A stretch of DNA of 39,132 bases from positions 1-39,132 of the forward strand of contig DWYJ01000065.1 of the NCBI GenBank assembly GCA_019118745.1, in the 5' to 3' direction. A program made the position numbers and the translations under genes. The notes under the pieces are model-generated. The model had not been told where the DNA came from. It saw only the letters and a program-made list of their open reading frames with translations, and made no database searches. This DNA is from Candidatus Desulfovibrio gallistercoris (GTDB taxonomy: Bacteria > Desulfobacterota > Desulfovibrionia > Desulfovibrionales > Desulfovibrionaceae). The first letter of the stretch is position 1. Every line of letters starts with the position of its first letter. This document shows, piece after piece, positions 17,007 to 25,224 of the stretch.

Positions 17007-17044
17007 AACGGCGCTTTCCCACCTGGGGAAGCGCCGTTTTTCCT
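17007..17044 (+). terminator. Rho-independent terminator after the exported repeat protein
   Basis: Arms AACGGCGCTTTCCC and GGGGAAGCGCCGTT (one mismatch) around ACCT, followed by TTTTT. About 85 bases after the stop codon. Confidence 0.9.
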
Positions 17045-17100
17045 GCCATGACGCCAGGGAAGCCGCATCCGGAGGATATCCGCCGCCTTACGCTTTCTCT

Positions 17101-17124
17101 CTTTTTCAAAGGCAAAAGGCTCCA
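17101..17124 (+). repeat. Terminal relic of the 148-bp element
   Basis: CTTTTTCAAAGGCAAAAGGC plus TCCA matches the right end of the full copies (TTTTTCAAAGGCAAAATGCTCTA), apart from an extra G/T change. The upstream part of the element is not recognisable. It mirrors the relic at 14067-14090 on the other side of the gene. Confidence 0.5.
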
Positions 17125-17230
17125 GCAGGAGGAAGGAGGGGGCAGGACAGTCCCTTGCCGGTGTGTTGCCGGGAGACCCGCGGTCGTGGGAGAGCCTGCC
17201 GGGAAAATGCTCCCGTGTCATCCTCCCCGG

Positions 17231-17320
17231 TAAACGTTTTTGCGGGAGGAAAGGGGGGCGCGGGGGGAAAGGAGGGGGCTTTTTCCAAAAAGCTCCCTCC
17301 TTTCCCCCCGCAAAAAAACG
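17231..17320. repeat. G-rich palindrome, possible bidirectional terminator
   Basis: Arms 17261-17284 and 17287-17310 pair over 24 bases with one mismatch around a CC loop (core GGGGGCTTTTT / AAAAAGCTCCC). Outer segments TTTTTGCGGG and CCCGCAAAAA (17237-17317) also pair. It is preceded by GGGGGGCGCGG, as at 5309-5348. It can fold on either strand. Confidence 0.7.
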
Positions 17321-17334
17321 CCCCGCCCGCTCCG

Positions 17335-17482
17335 TAGAGCATTTTCAGTTTGAAACGCTGCGCGTTTCAAACCATACGGCCTGGCGTTTCGCGGAAAAAA
17401 CGCGGTTTTTCCGCTCACTTTGGGCCGGGCGGCGCTGTGCCGCCGCCTCGCATTTTACCTTTTTCAAAGGCAAAATGCTCTA
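17335..17482 (+). repeat. 148-bp inverted-repeat element, copy B
   Basis: Same orientation and length as copy A (14193-14340). Begins TAGAGCATTTT and ends AAAATGCTCTA, a better inverted repeat than copy A. The first internal hairpin is perfect here (GTTTGAAACGC-TGC-GCGTTTCAAAC); then GCGGAAAAA/TTTTTCCGC and GGCGGC/GCCGCC. TA borders both ends. It ends 22 bases before the stop of the lipoprotein gene on the other strand, so its stems may also end that transcript. Confidence 0.85.
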
Positions 17483-17503
17483 GAGCCGGCGGGGCGGCGT
17501 GGG

Positions 17504-17974
17504 TCACTGCTTTTCGCAATCCTGCCAGCGGCGCACGACTTCGCGGCGGAGGCCTTCGGCCATATCTTCCTTGCCGATCTTCATGGCGGCGAAGGCTGCC
17601 CAGGGCAGGTTTCGGCACTGGGCGGAGGCGGCATGCACCACCTCGGCCAGGGTGCCGTCGCGCCGGTCGGTATCGCTCATGGCCAGGGCCGCCGCGCAGG
17701 CGGCATCATAGCGGTGCTGGCTCAGGGCTTCACGCGAGAGGTTGGCCCGGCGTTCGTCCTTGTGCGCGGGCATGTCCCGGGTGAGCACGATGGCCGCCAG
17801 CGTCTGGGCCAGCGGGTCGCTGCCGGGGTCTTCCTGAAGGCGGTCGATGGCATCTTCCAGCGACAGCGCGCTTTTTTCGAGTGTTTCGGGGATAACGTCG
17901 CTGTCGGAGCAGGCAGAGAGACCGAAGGTCAGGCTGGCGGCAAGGGCCGCGGCGGTCAGCAGGCGTTTTTTCAT
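17504..17974 (-). CDS. Small lipoprotein of unknown function
   Basis: 156 residues. MKKR and a hydrophobic stretch lead to the lipobox LSAC, with lipidated Cys at position 22 followed by Ser, which suggests outer-membrane sorting by the usual rule. The mature part is helical and acidic-basic mixed, with three further Cys, and matches no family I know. ATG 17974 is chosen for the signal peptide; the best ribosome-site candidate (AGGA) is rather far, about 12 bases. It lies downstream of argH on the same strand with a GC-rich dyad between, so it may or may not share the transcript. Confidence 0.75.
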   Translation of the reverse strand: MKKRLLTAAALAASLTFGLSACSDSDVIPETLEKSALSLEDAIDRLQEDPGSDPLAQTLAAIVLTRDMPAHKDERRANLSREALSQHRYDAACAAALAMSDTDRRDGTLAEVVHAASAQCRNLPWAAFAAMKIGKEDMAEGLRREVVRRWQDCEKQ

Positions 17975-18124
17975 GTGTCGGCGATATCCTGTTGAGGGTG
18001 AGAAAGGGGCGCGTGCGGTTCGGGGCAGGCGCGACATGCGGCAGCCGGGGCGTCCGCCGGGTGCGGCGGCGCGTGTCCGAAGGTCTGGCCGAACGACCGG
18101 CCAGCGGTCTGCCGGGGAAAAGGA

Positions 18125-18184
18125 GGAGGGGGGAAAACTGGGGAGGGCGGGAGCGTTCCGGTGCCCGGCACGTCTCCCCCCTCC
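18125..18184 (-). terminator. G-rich dyad after argH
   Basis: GGAGGGGGG (18125-18133) pairs with CCCCCCTCC (18176-18184), about 15 bases past the argH stop, with a large GC-rich loop. Perhaps a weak terminator or another member of the G-rich palindrome family. Confidence 0.35.
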
Positions 18185-18198
18185 GGAAAAGCGGCGGT

Positions 18199-19587
18199 CT
18201 AGGCTCGGTCAGCGAGCCACTGACGGAGCTGATCGAGCTGGCGGGCGACGGACTTGGGGCCCGTCCCGGCCGGGGTCTCGCGACGGCGCACGGCGGCGTC
18301 GTAGTCCAGCACGGCGTAGACGTCTTCGCCGATGCGTTCGTCCAGGGTGCGGAGCTGTTCCAGCGTCAGGTCTTCCAGGCCCTTGCCTTCCTTTTCGGCC
18401 AGGGCCACGGCGTGCCCGGTGACGTGATGGGCCTCGCGGAAGGGCAGGCCCTTGCCCACGAGGTAGTCGGCCAGTTCCGTGGCGTTGAGGAAGCCGCGGG
18501 CGCAGGCGGCGCGCATGCGGTCGGTGCGGAAGGTGGTCTCGTCGAGCATGCCGGCCATGAGGGTGAGGGAGGCCGTCACCGTGCGGTCGGTATCGAGGAA
18601 GCCTTCCTTGTCTTCCTGAAGGTCACGGTTGTAGGTGAGGGGCAGGCCCTTCACGGTGGTGAGCAGGCCCATGAGCGCGCCGTAGACGCGGCCGGTCTTG
18701 CCGCGCATGAGTTCGGCCACGTCGGGATTCTTTTTCTGCGGCATGATGGACGAGCCGGTGGAGTAGCCGTCGGAGAGGCTCACGAAGCCGAAGGCCGGAT
18801 TGGCCCAGAGGATGATCTCCTCACAGAGGCGCGAGAGGTGGGCCATGATGCAGGAGGCGGCAAAGAGGGCCTCCAGCACGAAATCCCGGTCGGAAACGCC
18901 GTCCATGGAGTTGCCGTAGATGCGTTCGAAGCCCACTTCCCGCGCCACGCTTTCGGGATCGAGCGGGTAGGTGGTGCCGGCGAGGGCGGCGCAGCCCAGC
19001 GGGGAGACGCGCACCCGTTTGCGCACGTCGTCCAGCCGGTCCACGTCGCGGGCGAACATCCAGGCATAGGCCAGCAGGTGGTGGGCGAGGCTGACGGGCT
19101 GGGCGGGCTGCAGATGGGTGCAGCCGGGCAGGATGTCGGCCTGATGGCCGTCGGCCAGGCGCACGAGGGTGCCGACGAGCTGTTTTGCGGCGTGCTGCCA
19201 GTCGACCAGCCGGTCATTGACGAAGAGGCGGAAGGTGAGGCCCACCTGATCGTTGCGGCTGCGGCCGGTATGCAGCTTCTTGCCGGTATCGCCCACGAGC
19301 TCGGTGAGCCGGGCCTCGATATTCATATGCACGTCTTCCAGCGCCGGTTTCCAGACGAAAGCGCCGTCCTCGATCTCTTTTTTGACGGCATTGAGCCCGC
19401 AGACGAGGGTCTCCGCCTCCTGCGGGGTGATGATGCCCTGACGGCCGAGCATGCGGGCATGGGCCTGCGAGGCGCGGATATCCTGCGCGTAGAGGGCGCG
19501 GTCATAGGTTTGCGAATCGGTATAGGCGGCGACGGCTTCGCGGGGGCCTTCGGCAAAACGCCCCCCCCAGCTCTGATTGGTGCTCAT
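18199..19587 (-). CDS. argH: Argininosuccinate lyase
   Basis: Last step of arginine synthesis: splits argininosuccinate into arginine and fumarate, in the cytoplasm. 462 residues, a normal length for the fumarase/aspartase superfamily. The signature [12 protein letters not shown] is present, with [10 protein letters not shown] and [10 protein letters not shown], which carry substrate-binding and catalytic residues. ATG 19587 ([11 protein letters not shown]) is chosen over a longer open frame: GGGAG lies upstream and the family starts here. It follows argG after 86 bases on the same strand, almost certainly co-transcribed. Confidence 0.97.
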   Translation of the reverse strand: MSTNQSWGGRFAEGPREAVAAYTDSQTYDRALYAQDIRASQAHARMLGRQGIITPQEAETLVCGLNAVKKEIEDGAFVWKPALEDVHMNIEARLTELVGDTGKKLHTGRSRNDQVGLTFRLFVNDRLVDWQHAAKQLVGTLVRLADGHQADILPGCTHLQPAQPVSLAHHLLAYAWMFARDVDRLDDVRKRVRVSPLGCAALAGTTYPLDPESVAREVGFERIYGNSMDGVSDRDFVLEALFAASCIMAHLSRLCEEIILWANPAFGFVSLSDGYSTGSSIMPQKKNPDVAELMRGKTGRVYGALMGLLTTVKGLPLTYNRDLQEDKEGFLDTDRTVTASLTLMAGMLDETTFRTDRMRAACARGFLNATELADYLVGKGLPFREAHHVTGHAVALAEKEGKGLEDLTLEQLRTLDERIGEDVYAVLDYDAAVRRRETPAGTGPKSVARQLDQLRQWLADRA

Positions 19588-19673
19588 GTATGCTACTCCC
19601 GGCGATGGAAAAAAGACGGAAAAGGCGCGGACACCCTGCGGCCGTCCGCGCCTGCCGTGACGAAGGAAGGGGG

Positions 19674-20882
19674 CTACTTGCCCATCTTGGCCTTGATGGC
19701 CGCGTACATGCCGAGCCGCAGGCCGTTGAGGCGGATGAAGCCCGCCGCGTCCTTGTGGTCGTAGTCGCCGCCTTCGAAGGTGGCCAGGTCTTCGGAGAAG
19801 AGCGAGTAGGGGGAGGTGCGGCACAGCGGCCAGACGCCGCCCTTGTAGAGCTTGGCCCGCACGGTGCCGGTGACGGTCTCCTGCGACTTGTCGAAGAAGG
19901 CCTGCATGGCCCCGCGTTCGGGCGAGAACCAGTAACCATTATAAATGGCGTGGGAGTAGGGCACGGCCAGCTGATCGCGGATGGCCAGCAGGTCGCGGTC
20001 CATGCAGATGCCTTCAAGGTCGCGCTGCAGGGCGAAGAGCAGGGTGCCGGCGGGATTTTCGTACACGCCGCGGCACTTCATGCCCACATAGCGGTTCTCC
20101 ACCATGTCGTCGCGGCCGATGCCGTGCTTTCCGGCCTTTTCGGCCAGCACGCGGATGATGTTGTAGGGCGAGAGCTTTTCGCCGTTGACGGAGACGGGGT
20201 TGCCCGCCTCGAAGCCCACTTCGATGATCTCCGGCTCGTTGGGGGCCTGCTCCACGGGCACGCAGCGCTCATGGCAGGACTCGTGCGGGGCGTTGGCCGG
20301 GTCTTCCAGCTCGCTGCCTTCGAAGCTCGTGTGCAGCATGTTGGCGTCCATGCTGTAGCGCTTGGCGGCGGAGGAGATGGGGATGCCGTGCTTTTCGGCA
20401 AAGGCGTTGAGGGCCGTGCGGGACATGAGGTCCCACTCGCGCCAGGGGGCGATGACCTTGATGTCCGGGGCGAGCGCCTTGGCGGAGAATTCAAAGCGTA
20501 CCTGATCGTTGCCCTTGCCGGTGGCGCCGTGGGAAATGGCGTCCGCCCCTTCCTTGCGGGCGATGTCGATGAGGGCCTTGGTGATGCAGGGCCGCGCGAT
20601 GGAGGTGCCCAGCATGTAGCGGTTCTCGTAACGGGCCGCGCCGCGCATCATGGGGAAGACGAAATCGCGGGCCATCTCTTCGCGCAGGTCCACCACATAG
20701 GCCTTGGAAGCGCCGGTCTTGTAGGCCTTGGCCTCGACGCCGCTCAGGTCTTCCGGCTGACCGAGGTCGGCCGTGCAGGTGATGACTTCGCAGTGATAGG
20801 TTTCGATCAACCATTTAAGGATGACGGAAGTATCCAGCCCGCCGGAGTAGGCAAGCACCACTTTTTTGATTTTGTTGCTCAT
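19674..20882 (-). CDS. argG: Argininosuccinate synthase
   Basis: Joins citrulline and aspartate with ATP to make argininosuccinate; it forms the substrate for argH next door. 402 residues, the expected size. The N-terminal ATP pyrophosphatase loop AYSGGLDTS and the downstream [13 protein letters not shown] and GRDDMVENR are diagnostic. The start ATG 20882 ([15 protein letters not shown]) follows GAGG seven bases upstream. A good promoter lies 30-58 bases upstream. No ARG box was recognised. Nothing is broken. Confidence 0.97.
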   Translation of the reverse strand: MSNKIKKVVLAYSGGLDTSVILKWLIETYHCEVITCTADLGQPEDLSGVEAKAYKTGASKAYVVDLREEMARDFVFPMMRGAARYENRYMLGTSIARPCITKALIDIARKEGADAISHGATGKGNDQVRFEFSAKALAPDIKVIAPWREWDLMSRTALNAFAEKHGIPISSAAKRYSMDANMLHTSFEGSELEDPANAPHESCHERCVPVEQAPNEPEIIEVGFEAGNPVSVNGEKLSPYNIIRVLAEKAGKHGIGRDDMVENRYVGMKCRGVYENPAGTLLFALQRDLEGICMDRDLLAIRDQLAVPYSHAIYNGYWFSPERGAMQAFFDKSQETVTGTVRAKLYKGGVWPLCRTSPYSLFSEDLATFEGGDYDHKDAAGFIRLNGLRLGMYAAIKAKMGK

Positions 20883-20911
20883 GGCAGCCTCGCTAGAAAA
20901 TGTAGGCAACA

Positions 20912-20940
20912 AGTATCGCCGCAAACGTCCGCTTTGGCAA
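20912..20940 (-). promoter_or_regulatory. argGH promoter
   Basis: On the minus strand TTGCCA (20935-20940), a 17-base spacer, then GATACT (20912-20917). A start near 20905 gives a leader of about 22 bases. Confidence 0.65.
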
Positions 20941-21174
20941 GCCCCGCGTGCGGCGGCGCGCCGCCCGGCCGGGGGCTGCCCCTGCCGTCTCCGCCGTGGT
21001 GAGCGGTGGGAGATTTTCTTTCCCCCTTGTGGGGACGACGCCGGAAAGGGCGCGCCGGGCGGGCGTTTGGCGGGGGAAGGGCGTGGGAAAGCGTGGGGGG
21101 CGGTGGAGAAGGTCGCTTAAAAAATATTCAATAATTTCAATTCATTGATTGCTCAATCCAGTCGGCGGGATTGC

Positions 21175-21203
21175 TTGACAGGGGGTAGGGCTTGGGGCAT
21201 AAG
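21175..21203 (+). promoter_or_regulatory. Main dcw-cluster promoter
   Basis: Perfect -35 TTGACA (21175-21180), 17-base spacer, and -10 CATAAG (21198-21203), immediately before the MraZ repeats. The start site near 21210 would lie inside the operator, so MraZ binding would block initiation. Confidence 0.75.
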
Positions 21204-21239
21204 TGGGAAAAAGTGGTAAAACATGGTAACCGCGTGGTA
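21204..21239 (+). promoter_or_regulatory. MraZ operator: four TGG repeats at about 10-bp spacing
   Basis: TGGGA at 21204, TGGTA at 21214, TGGTA at 21224 and TGGTA at 21235: spacing 10, 10 and 11. MraZ is known to bind such TGGG/TGGT direct repeats upstream of its own gene and repress the dcw operon. A fifth, weaker TGAGA lies at 21245 within the start codon region. The pattern is seen directly; the function follows from the family. Confidence 0.85.
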
Positions 21240-21243
21240 GATC

Positions 21244-21690
21244 GTGAGAAAGCTCTTTCGTGGCAGCTTCAACCGCAGCCTGGACGCCAAGGGGCGTCTG
21301 ATGCTGCCTCCCGGGTTCCGCGACGGCCTGCAGGCCGAAGGCGGGGACGGGACGTTTTGGCTCACGGCCTACTACGGTCATTTGACGGCCTACCTGCCCG
21401 ATGAGTGGGAAAACATCATCGAGCAGCTGAGCCGTATCCGTTTTCCCTCGCCTGCGCTCTCCAACTTCAAGTCCAAGGTCATCGGGCTGGCGCAGGAAAT
21501 GATCCCCGATACGCAGGGGCGCGTGCGCATTCCGCAACCGCTCATGCGGGAGGCGGGATTGTGCAAGGACGTGGTGCTGGTGGGTATGCTCGACAAGTTT
21601 GAAATCTGGGATCAGGGCCGCCACGACGCCATCGAGCTCACGGATGTTTCCGCCGAACTGGCGGCCAGCGGCATAGAGTTCTCCTTGTAA
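21244..21690 (+). CDS. mraZ: Transcriptional regulator MraZ
   Basis: First gene of the dcw cluster and its repressor in studied bacteria. 148 residues with two SpoVT/AbrB-like swapped-hairpin motifs: GSFNRSLDAKGRLMLPPGFR near the N terminus, and the second copy DTQGRVRIPQPLMREAGL near residue 90, each with the DxxGR motif. The start is GTG 21244 (MRKLFRGSF), with only a weak ribosome site (GGTAG), which would keep the level low. The gene sits behind its own four-repeat operator. 12 bases separate it from rsmH. Confidence 0.95.
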   Translation: MRKLFRGSFNRSLDAKGRLMLPPGFRDGLQAEGGDGTFWLTAYYGHLTAYLPDEWENIIEQLSRIRFPSPALSNFKSKVIGLAQEMIPDTQGRVRIPQPLMREAGLCKDVVLVGMLDKFEIWDQGRHDAIELTDVSAELAASGIEFSL

Positions 21691-21702
21691 GAGGTTTCCG
21701 TC

Positions 21703-22722
21703 ATGGTCTTTGCCTCCTCTTCGTGCGACATCGCGTCGCGTCATCTTTCCGTGCTGCCGCGCGAAACGCTGGCGGTCTTCGAGCCGCTCTGGCAGGAGGG
21801 GGAGGGCCCCGTGCGCATCCTGGACGGCACGCTGGGCCTTGGCGGGCACACGCAGTCCCTGCTGGAAGCCTCGCCGCGGGTGGAAGTCTGCGGGCTGGAC
21901 AGGGACGAGGAAGCTCTGGCCCTGGCCCGGCAGCGTCTGGAGCCGTACGGCGGGCGCTTCACGGGCATACATTGCGAATATAGCCGCTTTGCCGAAGCGC
22001 TGGACGGCCTCGGCTGGGATAGGATCGACGGCGCGCTGCTGGACATCGGCGTGTCCTCCCTGCAGCTGGACGAGGCCGAACGCGGCTTCAGCTTTTACGG
22101 GGACGGCCCGCTGGACATGCGCATGGATCAGCATTCCGGCAAGCCGTCGGCCTGGCACTGGGTCAACCGGGAGAATTTCGACCGCCTCAAGGAGTGCATC
22201 GCCACCCTGGGCGAGGAACCGCAGGCCGGGCGCATCGCCCGCGCCATCGTGGATGCCCGCCAGAAGGGCAGCATCGACACCACCGCCGAGCTGGCCGCGC
22301 TGGTGGAGCGCGCCTATCCGGCGGCCTGGCGGGCAAAGGCCCGCCGTCATCCGGCCACGCGCACCTTCCAGGCCCTGCGTATGGCGGTCAATGACGAGCT
22401 GGGGGAATTGCAGCGCTTTCTGGACGACATATTGCGCCGGCTGCGCCTGGGCGGCCGGCTGGCCGTCATCTGCTTCCATTCGCTGGAGGACCGCATGGTC
22501 AAGCAGGCCATGCGGCACTGGGCGGAGGGCTGCCGTTGCCCGCGGCACGTCATGCGCTGCGTGTGCGGGCATGAGCCGGAGGTGCGCATCCTGTTCAAGA
22601 AACCTGTGCAGGCCGGGGAAGATGAACTGGCCCGCAATCCCCGCGCCAGCAGCGCCAAGCTGCGCGCCGCGGAAAAGATCGCCGAGGACATGACGGCGGG
22701 GAGCGGCGGCGCATGCGCATGA
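21703..22722 (+). CDS. rsmH: 16S rRNA (cytosine-1402-N4)-methyltransferase
   Basis: RsmH (MraW) methylates C1402 of 16S rRNA using SAM; it is kept in dcw clusters across bacteria. 339 residues, slightly long. The SAM motif DGTLGLGGHT, the DIGVSSLQLD loop and the GFSF and MRMD blocks are clear. The C-terminal part has the family's cysteine cluster CRCPRHVMRCVCG and the end RNPRASSAKLRAAEK. ATG 21703 follows GAGG eight bases upstream. The stop overlaps the start region of ftsL (ATGA at 22719), so translation is coupled. Confidence 0.97.
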   Translation: MVFASSSCDIASRHLSVLPRETLAVFEPLWQEGEGPVRILDGTLGLGGHTQSLLEASPRVEVCGLDRDEEALALARQRLEPYGGRFTGIHCEYSRFAEALDGLGWDRIDGALLDIGVSSLQLDEAERGFSFYGDGPLDMRMDQHSGKPSAWHWVNRENFDRLKECIATLGEEPQAGRIARAIVDARQKGSIDTTAELAALVERAYPAAWRAKARRHPATRTFQALRMAVNDELGELQRFLDDILRRLRLGGRLAVICFHSLEDRMVKQAMRHWAEGCRCPRHVMRCVCGHEPEVRILFKKPVQAGEDELARNPRASSAKLRAAEKIAEDMTAGSGGACA

Positions 22723-23036
22723 AGAAGGCAGTGGTCTTCCAGAAGGCCAACGGGCGCGGCTGGCTGCTGGTGCTGGCCTGGGGCGTCATCGCCTGCATGA
22801 GCATGGGGCTCGTGCTGGTCTGGGTGAACATCGAGCGGATGGATACCAACTATTTCATCAATATCGCCCAGAATACGCTCAAAGATCGCAAATCCCTGCG
22901 GGGCAAGCTGCAGGTGGAGCGCGACCGTCTGCTCTCGCCCTATGAACTGCGCCGCCGGGCCGAGGAATTCGGCATGACGGAGCCCAAGCCCGGACAGGTG
23001 CGTCGTCTCCAGATCAACGGGACGGCCGCGGATTAG
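22713..23036 (+). CDS. ftsL: FtsL-type divisome protein
   Basis: 107 residues: a short basic cytoplasmic tail, one membrane span (about residues 17-38, WLLVLAWGVIACMSMGLVLV), then a periplasmic coiled coil (NTLKDRKSLRGKLQVERD) and the ending SPYELRRRAEEFGM.EP.PGQ typical of FtsL. FtsL works with FtsB and FtsQ to activate FtsW-FtsI at the septum. Sequence conservation in this family is poor, so the call leans on size, topology and its position between rsmH and ftsI. Two in-frame starts exist, ATG 22713 and ATG 22719; the second overlaps the rsmH stop. Confidence 0.85.
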   Translation: MRMKKAVVFQKANGRGWLLVLAWGVIACMSMGLVLVWVNIERMDTNYFINIAQNTLKDRKSLRGKLQVERDRLLSPYELRRRAEEFGMTEPKPGQVRRLQINGTAAD

Positions 23037-23068
23037 CGTGGGAAGGAACAGGGAAAGAGGTAGGGGAC

Positions 23069-25222
23069 ATGCTGAAGTTTTCGCTGTCGCGCAACAAGCG
23101 CAACACGTCGAAAAAGAACGAGAACAGGCCGCGTAAACGGCAGCCTGCGGTCTCGCGCATCCTTGGCGACACCCCGGCCGGCAAGCCCAACACGTCCCGA
23201 AGCGCCGCCAAAAAGAGCTTCTGGGCCAATATGGACTGGACGCGGGCCCGCATCAATCTGGTGGTCGTCGGCTTTTGTCTGCTCTGGGCCGGCCTCTGGT
23301 GCCGGGCCTGGTATCTCCAGATGATCATGGGCCCCCGCCTGGCGGACCGGGCCAACCGGCAGCATACGGCCACCGAGCTGGTGACGGGCCGCCGCGGCAT
23401 GATCTTCGACCGCAACGGGCAAGTGCTGGCCCGCAGCGTGGAAGCGCGCTCCGTGTATGCCAAGCCGAGAGAGATCCAGGACTTTTTGAGCATGGCCAAT
23501 ACCCTCGGCCCCATCCTCGGCCTTGAGCCGCAAAAGCTCTATGACGAGCTTTCCAAGACCAGCCGCCGTTTCGTCTGGCTGCGCCGCAAGGTGGACGATT
23601 ACACCGCCGAGGCCGTGCGCCGGGCCAACATCCCCGGCATCGGGCTGAGCAAGGAATATGACCGCGTCTATCCCTTCAAGCATCTGGCGGGGCAGCTGCT
23701 GGGCTTCGTGGGGCTGGACGACAAGGGACTGGAAGGCATCGAACGTTCGCTGGATTCGCGTCTCGGCTCGCTGCCCACGCGGCAGGTGGTGCAGCGCGAC
23801 GCCACGGGCCGCCGTTTCTATCTGCATGAGGAAGGGCGCTCCGAGCCGCGCGGCGAAGACATCACCCTGACCATCGACGTGCAGATGCAGTTCATCGCCG
23901 AGGAAGCCGTGGCCCGCGCCGCGCGGGATTTTGACGCCAAGTGGAGCGGGGCGCTGGTGGTGGACGTGCCGTCGGGCGAGATCCTCGCCTGGGCGCAATA
24001 CCCCTTCTTCAACCCCAACAATTACCGGGAATCCAGCCCGGTGGTCTACCGCAACCGCCTGGCCGCGGACGCCCTGGAACCGGGCTCGACCTTCAAGCCC
24101 TTCATCATGGCCGCCGCCCTGGAAGAGAAGAAGATCACCACCACGACGCCCATAGACTGCGAGAACGGCCGCTGGGAGACCAAGAAATTCACCATCCGCG
24201 ACACTTCGCGGCAGGGCGTGCTGCCCGCGCACAAGGTGCTGCGCTACTCCTCCAACATCGGCATGGCCAAGATCGGTCTGGAGCTGGGCGCGGCGACCAC
24301 CTACCGCTATCTGCGCGCCCTGGGCTTCGGGGAGCATGCGGTGGTGCCGGTGGCCGACAGCCGCGGCATCCTGCGCATCCCGCGGGACTGGAGCGACGTG
24401 GACATCATGTCCGCCGCCTTCGGGCAGAGCGTTTCCGTGACCGGTCTGCAAATGGCGCAGGCCTACCTGACCCTGCTCAATGACGGCGTGTACAAGCCGC
24501 TGCGCCTGCTCAAGGAGGACAACAACGTCGAGGAGCGCCATCCCCGCATCTTCCGGGAAGCGGTGGTGCAGCAGGTGCGCAAGATGATGCGCGACGTGGT
24601 CGAGGAGAAGGACGGCACCGGCAAGCGTGCCCGCATCGAGGGCGTGGAAGTGGCCGGCAAGACCGGCACGGCCCAGAAGGCCGACCGCCGCGCCGGTTCG
24701 TACGGCAACAAGCGTCTGGCCTCCTTCGTGGGCTTCTTGCCGGCCGAGGATCCCCGCTACCTCATCGTGGTGCTGGTGGACGAACCCACCAAGAACCAGT
24801 ACGGCGGCGTGGTGGCCGCACCGGTCTTCCGCGAGATAGCGGCCCGCTCCATCACTTACAGCGGGGCCATCGTACCGGCGGCCGAAGTGGAGGAGACGGC
24901 GGAAAAGAAGACCGACCGCCGCCGCGGGCTCAAGCTGTCGCTGCCGGACGCGCCCTATCTGGCCGAAGCCGCGGTGACGCCTGCCCGTCACGATACGAGC
25001 GGCATGCAGCTGCCCGGACACCGCAGCCGGGCCAGCACCAAGGTGCCGGACGTGCGCGGCAAGAGCCTGCGCAATGCGGTGGAGCTCTTCGCCCGTGCGG
25101 GCATCGTCCCCGAGCTCAAGGGCAGCGGCAACAAGGTGGTCAAGCAGAGCCCCCCGGCCGGGAGCGACTGGGCTGAAGAAGGCAAGAACGTCAGGTATAT
25201 CCTGTGGTTATCGGAGAAGTAG
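23069..25222 (+). CDS. ftsI: Septal peptidoglycan transpeptidase FtsI (PBP3) with PASTA domain
   Basis: Class B penicillin-binding protein that cross-links septal peptidoglycan. 717 residues: a long basic cytoplasmic tail (1-60), one membrane span (about 64-85), the pedestal (RGMIFDRNGQVLARS) and the transpeptidase domain with all three active-site motifs: S340-T-F-K343, S394-S-N396 and K531-T-G. A C-terminal PASTA domain (about 659-717, VPDVRGKSLRNAVELF) is added, as in SpoVD-like PBPs of several phyla; it may sense or bind glycan or FtsW partners. The start has GGGG at good distance. murE follows after two bases. Confidence 0.96.
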   Translation: MLKFSLSRNKRNTSKKNENRPRKRQPAVSRILGDTPAGKPNTSRSAAKKSFWANMDWTRARINLVVVGFCLLWAGLWCRAWYLQMIMGPRLADRANRQHTATELVTGRRGMIFDRNGQVLARSVEARSVYAKPREIQDFLSMANTLGPILGLEPQKLYDELSKTSRRFVWLRRKVDDYTAEAVRRANIPGIGLSKEYDRVYPFKHLAGQLLGFVGLDDKGLEGIERSLDSRLGSLPTRQVVQRDATGRRFYLHEEGRSEPRGEDITLTIDVQMQFIAEEAVARAARDFDAKWSGALVVDVPSGEILAWAQYPFFNPNNYRESSPVVYRNRLAADALEPGSTFKPFIMAAALEEKKITTTTPIDCENGRWETKKFTIRDTSRQGVLPAHKVLRYSSNIGMAKIGLELGAATTYRYLRALGFGEHAVVPVADSRGILRIPRDWSDVDIMSAAFGQSVSVTGLQMAQAYLTLLNDGVYKPLRLLKEDNNVEERHPRIFREAVVQQVRKMMRDVVEEKDGTGKRARIEGVEVAGKTGTAQKADRRAGSYGNKRLASFVGFLPAEDPRYLIVVLVDEPTKNQYGGVVAAPVFREIAARSITYSGAIVPAAEVEETAEKKTDRRRGLKLSLPDAPYLAEAAVTPARHDTSGMQLPGHRSRASTKVPDVRGKSLRNAVELFARAGIVPELKGSGNKVVKQSPPAGSDWAEEGKNVRYILWLSEK

Positions 25223-25224
25223 GG

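Larger units (their letters stand above)
16924..17503. other. Gene-free stretch of terminator and repeats
   Basis: 580 bases without a supportable gene. In order it holds an intrinsic terminator (17007-17044), an element-end relic (17101-17124), a strong G-rich palindrome (17261-17310) and element copy B (17335-17482). The remainder shows nothing I recognise. Confidence 0.7.
20883..21243. other. Divergent intergenic region between argG and mraZ
   Basis: 361 bases. The argG promoter is at the left end, and the mraZ promoter and operator at the right end. The centre (about 20941-21115) is GC-rich with no clear frame or signal, and 21116-21160 is AT-rich, possibly an upstream element for the mraZ promoter. 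Confidence 0.7.

Noticed and set aside
14193..17482. The paired repeats as a CRISPR array
   Set aside because: Only two full copies, 148 bp long and 3 kb apart, with a gene between; no short regular spacing and no cas genes.
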